Below are positions 10,373 to 22,500 of a DNA stretch of 40,249 nucleotides, piece by piece. Both the position numbers and the translations under genes were made by a program. How positions within the stretch are numbered: position 1 is the first letter of the stretch; the number at the start of each line of letters is the position of its first letter. This DNA comes from Didymodactylos carnosus (taxonomy: Eukaryota; Rotifera; Eurotatoria; Philodinida; Philodinidae). The stretch is from the NCBI GenBank assembly GCA_905250885.1, contig CAJNOQ010000837.1, positions 1 through 40,249 of the forward strand. Direction: 5' to 3'. Below the pieces are notes generated by a model. It was not told where the DNA came from. It worked only from the letters and a program-made list of their open reading frames with translations, and ran no database searches.

Positions 10373-11358
10373 TCAGTTTAGAAAGTAGACTATACGACGA
10401 TCTAATAGAGAAATACGCGTAGTGCCAGTTCTACCCCATGCACAAATCGTAATCAGTTTTTTGCCTGTTTTAATTTTCACCAGAAAAACCACATGATGAT
10501 TTGGTTCATTAATTACCATCAGTTTTTTTAAATAAACCTTCAAAACAAAGTTGTTTATTTTCTTGTTTGTCGTTGCCTTTTGGCAATATCGTTACACAAG
10601 TTGTCCGTTGTACGGTTCTGGTGTTAAATGGATGTCTGACAGTAATGATAGTGAATCGATGACGATTATTAGTTTGGATCTGGCCTGTTTAAGAAAAGAA
10701 TTTTTCTTCAACTTTGTTCATCAAAATTACAAACAAAATTGATTCACTTACTTAACGTTTCATTAATCCAGCATTGTCTTTTGATGTAGACATGAAATGA
10801 AAACGATGGGATCAACTTTGGTACGTCTTTAACTAAATGACATGTTCCATATTTGGTTCCCACACCTCGGTATTGTACAGCTATACATCGTTTAGCAGCA
10901 TCACATTGTGCTTTACAAAAACGATATTTGACGCGATAACCGTGCATTGTTTTCGCGATACTATGCTTTGGTACACGAGTTCTCGGATAAATCCGATATC
11001 GACATACACTGAATACTTCCGGATTTTTTAAAATTGATTCTAAAGAAAATGATAATTGAGGCTTTATCATTTTTTTTCTTCCTTCCATACTTTCTGCGCA
11101 CGACGTGCGATGGTACACTCTCGAATCCATATTTATTTTTGCTTTTGAATTGCATATATGCCCAAAGAATCGACATTTTCTCTGTGATATGGTATAGTCA
11201 AATGAGCGACATTTTGGATGATCGTGACACAACCATTTGCAATCGTCTACACCTTCATTTTTCAATGTCACTAATGAGTTGTAGCATGCTATCTGATGAT
11301 TAGGTTGTACGGTAAAGTCAAAACATTTCCCGTCTACGACGAAAATCCAATGATGCAA
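10373..11358 (-). CDS. Cysteine-rich PAN/apple-like extracellular protein, about three exons, 5' end incomplete
   Basis: The main exon (10752-11358) encodes two cysteine-rich modules. The first contains CYNSLVTL, DDCKWLCHDHPKCRSFDY and CRFFGHICNS; the second contains VCRYRIYPRTR, YRFCKAQCDAAKRCIAVQY and GTCHLVKD. Spacing of the type C-x3-C-x4-C-x-S/A-x-x-Y is characteristic of PAN/apple domains, which bind proteins or sugars outside cells. This exon ends at a consensus GTAAGT donor. Two downstream pieces join it in perfect phase: 10517-10684 and 10373-10464, ending KKLITICAWGRTGTT...YFLN and TGA. Upstream of the first clear codon the frame stays open and hydrophobic (LTFCLILVVYIL), like a signal peptide, but has no ATG, so a short 5' exon is likely missing. 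An internal TTTTAG acceptor at about 11370 is the alternative. I am confident of the main exon and less so of the 3' exons and the start. The exact function is unknown. Confidence 0.6.
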
Positions 11359-11403
11359 AATGTAGACAACTAAAATTAAACAAAAAGTTAGTTTAAGTTT
11401 TAA

Positions 11404-12772
11404 ATAAAATTCGCTTTGTTCGGAAATTTATCCGAATAATGCTTTTATTCAACTTGACCTGCTACATAACATGGTCTTAGACAAATTTCTAGTAACATGG
11501 ACGGTAAAATACTTACTGACGACAGAGTTTAACAAATGGCTTATTAATTTAAACCTGAAGGCGCCATGTGAAAATTGTGTTTATCTTTACATAAATACTT
11601 TATTAAATGCATATTAAGTAAGGTTACGCAAAGATTTGCTGATTATAATAAAATGATTTTTTGTCGAAAAATGACTTCACGAGAAATCTCATGTTAAAAA
11701 TACGAGTTTCAAACACGGAATCTACTCTATTAAGTATAACTTTCTACGATTAGCTGTAAATCTCTCAATGATAGAACGTTTTGTCATTCAGATTTTGTAA
11801 CTCTGATGTAGAGATATGCAACCCGACCCGATCCTAGGACCGGTTCGGGTTATGTTTTCTTAACCCGTGCTGGTCTCTACTCCAGTGTAGCATTTATGGA
11901 AACTGGAGATCTGCACGGACATGGGCGAGTACGAACAGGCTTGAAAATATCACGGATGGGCATGGATGGGTTATTTTTCTCTCCGATGAGCACGGGTTTC
12001 TGCAAACGTATTGTGTAACAAATAAATTCCAAATATGAATTGTTTGTGAATGAAGCATATGTAGTACAAGACACATATGCCAATGAAAAAACATGATACA
12101 AGGACGAGAAAATTTTCGTTAATATATACAAGAGAATTAATTTTTTCCATAGAGAAGAAAATATATGATTTTTTGTCATACTACAGATTTTTTATCCATG
12201 GACACGGACAGACACGGGCGGCCGAAAACATTGACGGATAAACATTCCAGAAAGATCTGCGGGCAACAGGCCGAAAAATCTTGCTCATGCAGATCTCTAG
12301 TGAAACACTGTAAAATCGTTCACCCACCTAGATGGGTGATTTTATACGTAAGGAAAAACTCGTAAAGTTTTCGCAAAATTTTGGATTTTTCCACAAAAAT
12401 CGTAAAATATATTCTAAAAATAGATAGGATGAAAAACAAGAAAGAAATATTTAGTTTCTGAAGATGCTAAAAAGCTTTGAAGCCTAAGAAACGATGCCTG
12501 GATTCTCAGATTTATAGTTTAAAAAACAAAGAATCGTCTAAAACTAAATAAACAATTATAAAGATATTTTGCATCATCACTTATTATACACCAAGCTTGT
12601 CACCTATATATCCACTATAGTGGGTGACATCTTTCAAAAAAGAAGCCACCCATCTATCTAGTATAGGTGAACTATTCACATAAACGGGTGATATGTGGGA
12701 TGTGGGATGCGCTTCTATAGTGAAAGAAAGAGTGAAAAAAGATAAGTTATTAAGGGAAAAGGACATATGTAA
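11404..12772. other. Non-coding, short GC-richer repeat-like blocks
   Basis: No gene is seen. 11818-11990 and 12190-12300 contain repeated strings of the type acccgacccg, cacgggcgg and gacatgggcg that differ in base content from the AT-rich surroundings. Around 12320-12680 the motif cacccatctag / tagatgggtg recurs in both orientations. These look like remnants of small repeats. Confidence 0.4.
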
Positions 12773-12903
12773 TAACGGGTGGGTCATAAATAATTATAGT
12801 GTTAGCATTTTCAATTTTTCTCCACTTTCTTATACTTTAAGTATAAGGAAGAAAAAAAAATTTGAAAATACTAACACTATAATTATTTATGGCCTACCCG
12901 TTA
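12773..12903. repeat. 131-bp hairpin (MITE-like palindrome)
   Basis: 12773-12814 and 12862-12903 are 42-bp inverted repeats with about three mismatches, with outer ends taacgggtgg...ctacccgtta. The centre holds another perfect inverted repeat, cttatacttt/aagtataag, so almost the whole element folds on itself. No coding potential. Confidence 0.85.
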
Positions 12904-13518
12904 GTTCGAACGAAATTAACATATTGACGTCCTCATAAACAACCTACACTTATTGCTCTAAGGTTTTTGCAAAATAAATCATACTTCTTTCGAAATACTT
13001 ATCTTAAAGCTTTTTTCGTATTTTTTAAATAGCTTTTTTTCTTTCATTTACCTTGTACGTAAAACTTTGAATTTTTACAGTATTCCGTTTGCATTTGTTC
13101 AATGTCTCAATATCAAGTTGAAAAAACCATCTTGATTCAGAAAATCATCTTCTGTAATGTAAGCAGGTTGTTTTTACATGTATATAAACACTTTATAAGA
13201 TTTCTTCGTTTTGTGCAGAGCATGCGCATAAATGTTATTTAGAATAGCTAGTTTTCTATCCTGTCTCGATCAGTAATTGTAAAGTCTTGCACATTTTTGT
13301 TATCGTTTCTCAAAAACGGAGAAGTTGGTTTAGAAGAGAACAGATACTCAACTAAAGCTTCTCCGTTGACTCTAATACATGATTGCAGATGACGAGGCAT
13401 AGATTCAACTGATTTATTACATGTATACGGTGGTATTTCAGATCATAATTTTTATATAATTCTTTCAAAATCTTGTATATTAATTGGACGATGATCGATC
13501 AACTTCTCATCAGTAATA

Positions 13519-13576
13519 ATTCTCAATAGAATTTAGTAGTATGTAGTACTACATACTACTAAATTCTATTGAGAAT
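13519..13576. repeat. Perfect 58-bp palindrome
   Basis: Two 29-nt arms meet without a spacer at 13547/13548 (…tatgtagt|actacata…). The match is exact. It is followed at 13577-13622 by three diverged copies of a unit of about 15 nt, ctctgaattcgacat. Confidence 0.9.
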
Positions 13577-13622
13577 CTCTGAATTTCGACATCTCTGAGT
13601 TCGAAATCTCTGAAGTTCGACA
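13577..13622. repeat. Short tandem repeat, about 3 copies of 15 nt
   Basis: Three imperfect copies of a ctctga(a/g)(t)ttcga(c/a)at unit sit immediately beside the 58-bp palindrome. Confidence 0.5.
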
Positions 13623-14645
13623 TAGGGTATGACAGGAGGCACTATTCTGTATGAAACACCAGTTTTGACCGGATTTGAAATTTTCCTTTACAAATGACGG
13701 TAGACAAACATTTCCTAACATCGACACACCCTTCTCCATCTTGCACACGAGTACGACAGATGAATGGCTGATCTTTCTTAGATAGCAGATCATAAACAAG
13801 AACGATCCCTTAAGTCGACCTCAGTCGAGACGATTTGTGAACGCTTCACCCTTTTTTTGTTTTTCGGCGTTATTATGTACGCATTTTTTCGATACACTGG
13901 TATCTCGATAATTCTATTACATATAATAAAGTGGACCTCAAAAGTTCAGCTATATCAGTTCCACGACCCATTGTGATGATAAAAGCTGTAATTATAGACT
14001 GGGATTACGAAACATATCCATATCAATTTTCTCATGAGATTGATGCACATACATCAAGTAAAACAACTGATAATAGCAACCGTTTCTCCATACAGTATGT
14101 ACATCCCAAAAGTTCAGCTGAAGTAGTGATCATTTCTATATTTCTACAGAGAAAAAACGTGATGTTTTATAGGAAAAATCTGTTGTGAAAGAATAAAGGT
14201 TATGGTATTTTCTTGCAGACCCTACTTTAATGCATACATATATCATGACAACGTTTAGCTCCAATAGGTAGTATTGTATATAAATTCACCGTCTGACATT
14301 AATAAATCTAAGCAAACTCTTCTATTTATTTATTAACACTACTATTTCTCAAACTTATACATAAATAATGGATTGAGTATTATTCTTGTAAGAGACAAAA
14401 ATGCCAGTTACTAATCTATACCTCACCACGTAATTGATTTATATCATACGATATACATTTGAGATGGTCGAATTTATGCTCGTAGAAATGTTATCTTATC
14501 CTTTATGCAAAACAAACATGTATATTAGATAAAAAATAATCATGTAAAACTGAAATCGAAATACAATACCCAAATTAAATGCCATAAACGCATAAAGATT
14601 AACAGATGATGAAAATTCATTGTTTAATCACACAATTTCTAGAAT
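13623..14645. other. Non-coding, no gene recognised
   Basis: A plus-strand frame at 13931-14188 has no recognisable domain and no splice partners that I could find. I treat it as chance. The sequence is otherwise AT-rich with no evident structure. Confidence 0.4.
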
Positions 14646-14735
14646 ATGAACAGTCGACTGTTACTGTTCGATGGGATGGATGTAGTTCATTCACGGCTGT
14701 CATTAAAATAACAGATAAAATCGATAAATTAACCT
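14646..14735 (+). pseudogene. Inverted partial copy of the PP2D1-like gene (about 90 bp)
   Basis: This plus-strand segment is a close copy of PP2D1-like exon 5 at 15957-16037, which lies on the other strand. The copy reads VRWDGCSSFTAVIKITDKID where the gene reads VRWSGCSSLTAVIKTTDKID. It carries an extra 6 nt near its start (STVTV for SNV) that preserves frame, plus a handful of substitutions. Similarity stops abruptly on both sides, and no flanking exon sequence is present. The fragment lies about 300 bp beyond the 3' end of its source gene in opposite orientation. It is most simply a remnant of a local inverted duplication. It is too short to encode a domain by itself. Confidence 0.8.
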
Positions 14736-15031
14736 TTCAAGAAATTATTAACCTATTAATTTCAAGACGCCCGTTTTTTAATCTAACCGCTATTCTACTG
14801 TTTCAAATCAAAATTTTCATTTTTATCTATTAAAAGTTCAGCATTAGTCTACGGAATACATCAGTTTGAAAGCACACAATTAAGAAAGTTTTGATTGTAT
14901 GAGGCGAAAGTTTCAACGTAAACTTTATGTATTCAAAGAACAATTTATTTTAATAATTTATTATTATTTCTAGGTTTCCTTTATTTGTCGGTGTATGTCT
15001 TTTCAAAAATAAACATCTATAATCTTAAGAT

Positions 15032-17388
15032 TCAAATGGCAGCACCAGGTAACAACAAACAGATGACGCTTATGTTTGTTTTTGAACCAGCCATAAGTGC
15101 GGCTGACACCAATCGTTCACTAATTGCTTGTGCCACTTCTAAACGTAATCGACTTTGAGATGATAAACTATCCCAAATGACCTGTTGAATATCTTCTTCT
15201 GAGCATTGAACACCAGCGTCACGGCATTTAGAATTTTGTTCTTCTAATATTGATATCAGATCACTTATACACTGTGTCACATCACTAATATCATCATCAT
15301 CTGTATTAGCCGATGTCGCTGGAAATTGACTAGAAAATCTATCATAAGTGTGGGTTTGTGTCATAAATGTGACAGGAGTTGTCTTGTAGTGTTCTAACAC
15401 CGAACGTAAGGCAGTTTGTAAACGACTTGGTGCAGGCAAATGATGTGCAGGTAGACACTAAAATGCATCGAGTTAGTCATTAGTATCAAAACAAGAAAAA
15501 TAATTTTTGTTTTACTTGAGTAACAAGATCAACCACGGTTTCATACGTTAATGCATTCCAAAGACCTTCCGTTCCAAAAATAATAGCTTCCAAATTTTGA
15601 TCAATATTATACGTCCATGTGTATGGTTGATTTATTACAGATTCTTTGAGTTCTTTATCACCATGATTTCCTAATCCACGACTCGTTTCTATAATACCAG
15701 CAATCAAGTCATTTTCACCAATCCAAACATCTTGAGAAAAAGGAAAAATTTAAAAAATATATTTTTATCGATTGTTGTATGAGAGTTGCATACTTGTTAA
15801 ACCAACACGTTCTTTTTCTCGTTTTGATTTTAATGTATGTTTTTGAGTAAGTAAAAATGCATCACCGGCGCGTACACCAAGTGCCTCAACATTGCCACAA
15901 TTGGCTATATGTATTTGACCTAATATCAAATTTTCATCTAGATCGTCATTTTCAATGGTTAATTCATCGATTTTATCTGTTGTTTTAATGACAGCTGTCA
16001 ATGAGCTACATCCACTCCATCGAACATTCGACTGTTCATTTCTTCCTCTCGATAACAAATAATCCATTTTCGAATGAGCCAAACGAAATGTATCAGAATA
16101 ATTCATATTTTTAAAATCGACCGCAGGTAATAATCTTGAATATAATCGATTAATTAGACTTTCTTCACATTTTTTATCGATAGTCATTAAATCGTTTTCA
16201 AACTTGGATAAATCGCACAAAATAGCATCATGCATATATTCTCGACACATATTACTTGCATTTTTTCCATTATAACCGTCAAACATACCCAAATAGACAA
16301 ATCGTTCATTCCCGCCTAGGAACAGACAACATACTATAATCTAAATTGACATGCTCCAACTTTTCTAATAAATTGTTAGATAAGCAACAAATTTCTATTT
16401 AAAAAAACAGCAGTGAGCATTATTAGACTAAGCAGTTGCCAATATTTAAGACGTCTAAATATAATAAAATTCTAAGATGTTAGCCCATTAAAATAACAAA
16501 GTATTCTATGAAACTAACCATAAATATGTTAGAATAATAATATCAATTGTAATCTGTGTATTTAAGTGCCTATAAAAACAAATTCAAGCAGTGTGTGCGT
16601 GTAAGTTATTAAAGAAGCATTAAACATCACATTATATACCATAACAATCAATGAAACGCATTGAATCTTCCATTTCTGCTTTATATTGACGATTTTGGAT
16701 ACTGCACATTCCTACACTAATCAATACACGATTACGAGGCGTAAAACTTAATCCTTAACAATAAAAACATCAGTTTTATTAAGAAAACAAAAAAATGACA
16801 ATAACCATAAAATATAATTACCTTGAACTAGTTTAATATCTCGATTTTCACTTGTCCATAGACCATAATAATAGTGTTCAATATTTCGTTTTAGAATATC
16901 AAATGCTTCATCGATTAATTTAACAAACTTCATATAAGATTCCTTTGGATTCAGACGATGCATACGTTGAATAAGTAATTCTCTTCGTTTTACTAAAATA
17001 TCCATATTTGTTGGTGTTTCCTGAATAAATATTTCATATTAAACTTTTTTATTCAATATAAAATTCATAAAATTACTTTAAACTTAAATAATTGTAATGC
17101 TGCATGATATGCATTATGTGACGGTAATTCATTGGCTTTCAAAAAACATTTACAATAATCACATAAAAGTGTAACATCAGGTTTAGCTGCAATATCTGAC
17201 ACATAATTATCCGTTGAAGATGATACTAAATGATAATAAATAAGAAAAAAAATTAAGAATATTTAAGAGTGTATTTTTATCCTACTTAAAATGTTTTGAG
17301 TTGGTGTACTTGAAAAATAATGTAATGCATCCTCGTTCTCTTTTGTTAGACTTTCACTAGATCGTTGTATATATTCATAGTCTAACAT
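15032..17388 (-). CDS. PP2D1: PP2C-like pseudophosphatase related to PP2D1, 7 exons, about 575 aa
   Basis: CDS exons on the minus strand: 17286-17388, 17077-17225, 16822-17020, 16640-16753, 15794-16315, 15516-15730, 15032-15457 (1728 nt, all phases close). An N-terminal C2H2-like finger (C56, C59, H71, H75) precedes a PP2C/PPM fold with MEDS, MFDGYNG (about 199-205), WSGCSSLTAV, ANCGNVEALG, TSRGLGNHGD, GTEGLWNAL (415-423) and AGSKTNISVI near the C-terminus. This order, including the finger, matches vertebrate PP2D1 as I recall it; human PP2D1 is about 630 aa. Active PPM enzymes bind Mn/Mg through three aspartates. The first is kept (D201), the second is Glu (E417, with the usual following WD as WN), and the third is Thr (T561 in SKTN). 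It is therefore probably catalytically dead and acts as a binding or regulatory protein. Intron 4 (16316-16639, 324 nt) is longer than the others. It lies tandem with CDA and PITPNM. Confidence 0.9.
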
Positions 17389-17834
17389 TTTTTTTGAAAA
17401 ATAAATCTACAAAACAAGAACATAACAGATAAATCAAACAATCGATAAATCAAACAATCAATTTTGATTAGGGATACTTCTGTTGCTTTTAAAATGTTTA
17501 CTCTAAAATTTGTATGTCTATCTCTTGTTCTAAAAGCTCCTGAGCGCCTTCATTATTTTCATTTTAGTAAGGCTCTACTGTCTTGTCTAAAGGAAAATAT
17601 CAGCCAAGAATTTGAGTGTATAGACTATGTCATTCAAACTTAGAAAAGAAATGTCCAACAAATATTTAAAAGATAAAAGTACGACAATCTTATCAGTTTT
17701 ATCAATTTATAGTTACTAGCACTTTTAATTTATTGCACCATTTATCATTAAAGTAATTGAGATCAAAAATAATCGAAAATATCAATAGTGAAAAAAAAGA
17801 AAAACATTCTGCAAATTGTTAATTTAATCATATA

Positions 17835-18788
<954 letters not shown>

Positions 18789-19577
18789 CTGCAACATGAA
18801 AACTGAAGATAATATTCAAGCACAAACATGTGATAGAATAAATAAAATGAGTACGAATGTTTTACTTCGAACAGTTTTGCAGTGATTGTAATGCAATGAA
18901 CATATCAGTAATATATGCAAAAGAAATTCTAAATGTGATATAAATGAAGACATATTTGAAAAAAATTTCAGTAACCCGATATTTGAAATAAAATATTTGA
19001 TAGATTAGATTTAGAAAATATATTGAAGCATGACGATTGCTTTAGCGCATTTTTTCACTCGGAATATATACAAATATATTTAAACAGATTCATTGAACAA
19101 AAAACGAAATACTTGGCAATATTTTTAAAAAATAAAATTTGGTAAAAAAAAAAATAGAATATGAACAAACATATAAAAAACAATAAATAGACAACAATAC
19201 ATGGCTAGATAAAGCTTGTTTAGTCATCTTTGATGCGTACAGTGTGAAGCAAAAAAAAAAATACAAAACTGAACACTGTTTAAACGAAAAATGAGGTGCT
19301 TCACTGCCTTTCAAAAAAAAATAAAAAAACAAAAACAAAACGAAGAAAATCGGGGTAAACAAAATCTGACAATGGGTCCGAATTATGAACATGACTGGAA
19401 AAAGAACGAAGATTTTAATATTGTCATTATAAAGAACTCAATACACTTTACAAAAAACGAAAGCAAAAGAAGCAAATCTGACCAAATAATCCGAAAAAAA
19501 CAAAAGTATTTAAAAGTTTAAAACATTCATCTCTATTCATAAGAAAAATAATTGAATGTGAAGTTTTATTTTATTCG
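18789..19577. other. Intergenic between CDA and PITPNM
   Basis: This AT-rich spacer contains poly-A/T runs (for example at 19145-19157 and 19250-19262) and no convincing exon. It must contain the 3' end of PITPNM (an antisense AATAAA at 19565-19570 is just past its stop) and the promoter of CDA. Confidence 0.4.
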
Positions 19578-22500
19578 TTAGAGGCGCTCTATGGTACTCG
19601 GATCATACATTTTTGGTGTGGTTCGTAGACGTGGTGAAACTCCTCGACATGGCGCTTCTTTTGAGTTTGACATTGGTCTTATATTTTGTAATGGACTTTT
19701 TTTATAGTCAGTGTTGTCATTTAACATCGTTTTTCGAGAGGAGATCGGTGCGTCAGGAGATGGTAATGATGGCGAATTGGAAGCCAAATGTAATGGTAAT
19801 GAAGAAGAATGGGAAGACGGTGATACAAGCGGTGGTGTAGATTCGTGATTAGTTAAAGATGAAAGTTTTGGTAAATTGAAGCATGCTTTACGAACAATAT
19901 AACGTGCATTTGATCGTGACGGTCGACATACACCTGGTTTTGTTAGTTCAGCTAAATGTAATGCATAACCATCAACTAAAAATCGTGCTTGATTTTGTAA
20001 ACGACTCTTAAATTTTCCAATAACAAATGTACGATCAGGAGGAACTCTACAAGATTGATAGACGTAAACATCCTTGGAAGAACCATAGGCAGCCACAACC
20101 GTTAACTCTGAAGATTCAACGACTGAACGCAACATTTCAGCCTTATTTTTAATCGGTTCTCGTGATAAACCATCATTGAACAATGTCATTCCTAAACAAA
20201 CGATTAAATTAGACAACATAGTTTTCTAACTAAAAATATTTACCATGAGGAAAATTATGCTGAGCAAGCCAATGTACAACTTTATGTTGTTGAATATCTG
20301 GACGAGCGGTTATGTAAATAATAATATAGCCAAGTTCTTGCCAATGTCTTAAAAATAGATATAATATAAAGATTAGTGTGCCAAATTGATCATAACTAAA
20401 TTTACCTGACCACATCAACTGCTCCTGGACGCACTTTTGGATCACTTGCACTAACAGAAAATGAGGCCGTAAATGAGCCATCAATACTGAATACAACAGC
20501 TTCGCTGTTAGGAGGCAGCACGGTTAAATATAGATCGATTGATGTATGATCACCTCTAAATAGAGATATAAATAATGTAAAGTATAGTTTTAGGTGAATA
20601 TCTTAGTAAAAAAATTACCTCACAACAAGTTTCACCGGATGCATTCCTAATGGCAGTTTCTTATCATCCGGTATCCTATATCGAATTCGACCATGTGTAT
20701 CGGTTTCACTTGTATTCAATAATAACCATTCACCATAGGGTGCTGATCGCATCACATAAATATCGACCTACATTTAAAATAGTATGTTATATTTTTTCGA
20801 AAAAGATTTCTGTTTTATTCACATTATTGTTACCTTTTCATTTCCTAAGCAAACCATATCGATTGGTCCATAATGAAATTTGGCTGAAATTATTTGTGGT
20901 TTATGATCAACTACCATTGTATCATTTGCACGATGGTTCGGAGCTAAATTTCTTATCTTAACAGCCGTTGTACGATGTAGCCATTTTTCGGTCGCTTGGT
21001 CTGGAGCAAATGATCGATGAGTGGCGGAATCGCAACCAAATGGAACATTGCGTTCGGTACGAATAATCTAAAATCAATTATACATTAGCTATTAATTTTA
21101 CAGAACTTAATAATTTTACATTTCTTAAAATAAATGCAATAACATCGCGAGATTCCCAATAACTAGAATGAAATACAATCGGCAATATATGCGCCGGTTG
21201 ACTCATTAAAGATTCTGGACAGTACAAAATATAATCTATCCGTCGACTTCCCCACCATTCACGACGAACTAAAGAAGAAAAAAAAAGAGCTTAAATAGAA
21301 GAAAATGATAATAGAATTATCATACTGTTTGAAAATACAGTATCAGCATTTATATCCGCTTCATTCGAACCACGAGTTGTATTAACTAAACGTGTAAATG
21401 TTGGCATAACAGTATTTGAATTATTTTTTTGATTTTTCAAAAATAAATTCGAATGTCGATGAACATATTCGACTAAAATAATTTTATAAAAAGAAAAATA
21501 ATTTATTTTCTGATAAAAAAAAAAAGAAAGAAAAACATCATCATACCTAATAGTGTTGATTCTCCATCACCCATTGGATACTGTGAATATCTTGGAATAA
21601 AACATGGTTGTATTTCAGCAAATTCAGCCAATATTAATGGTTCGATACGAGCTGCATTCGGATCACATGCATGAAACAAATTGTACAATTGGCCACAATA
21701 TGGTTTTACCACTAAAATAGTAAGCAACAACGTGATTATTAGTAGAATACATAAATTAATTATTTGACTTTAATTCTAGCCTATATAATATAATAATATT
21801 TTTTAACTCATTTTGTTCTAACTTACGACTGCTTGTTAATAAACATCTGTAAGCCAATATCAGAGATAATGGTGAACCAAAGGAAAAAAATTCATTGACA
21901 TCAAATGCTAATGTGAGTGCATAACGACTATTATCGCCCGATCGTGATCTATAGTAGAAATTAATCTATATTAGAAATACATGATAATAAGACACATGTA
22001 TTGTCTCTTTACATACATGCTATCCGAATTTTCATTTTTTGTTGGACTACTATATTTTGTTGATGAATAAATTGAAACTGTATCACCATCAGCAGGATTA
22101 CTTAATTTCTTTTGAGTTCCCGGTGTTCGAGGAGTACTAGAATCGTCACCATACAACGATGTATTATCATCTAAATTACGATTTAGACACATTGCATCGT
22201 ATGCTAGTATCGCACCATTAGAATCACCAATAACGACAATCTAAAACAAATAACAATAATCGATAAGAACACATTTTCATTTTATGCACATCGATAGATT
22301 ATACCTGTCCACAAAAATTTTTTCCTTCTTTAGATGTTACAAACTCATTATAAACTTTATTAGCAGTTCCAACAGTATTACTTAATTTTGAATGATAATA
22401 GGGATTTGATGTGGCGAATAGTGGAATAGCATGTAATGGTAAATTTTCATTATAAACCATATCTTTAGTGGTTGAAACACCATAAGGTGATAAACTAAAA

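Noticed and set aside
12695-12712. Two adjacent tgtggga units resembling a telomere-type repeat
   Set aside because: Two imperfect copies only, inside a region with other short repeats. This is not evidence of telomeric sequence.
13931-14188. 85-codon plus-strand frame next to the PP2D1 fragment
   Set aside because: No recognisable motif, no matching PP2D1 sequence and no splice partners; treated as a chance frame.
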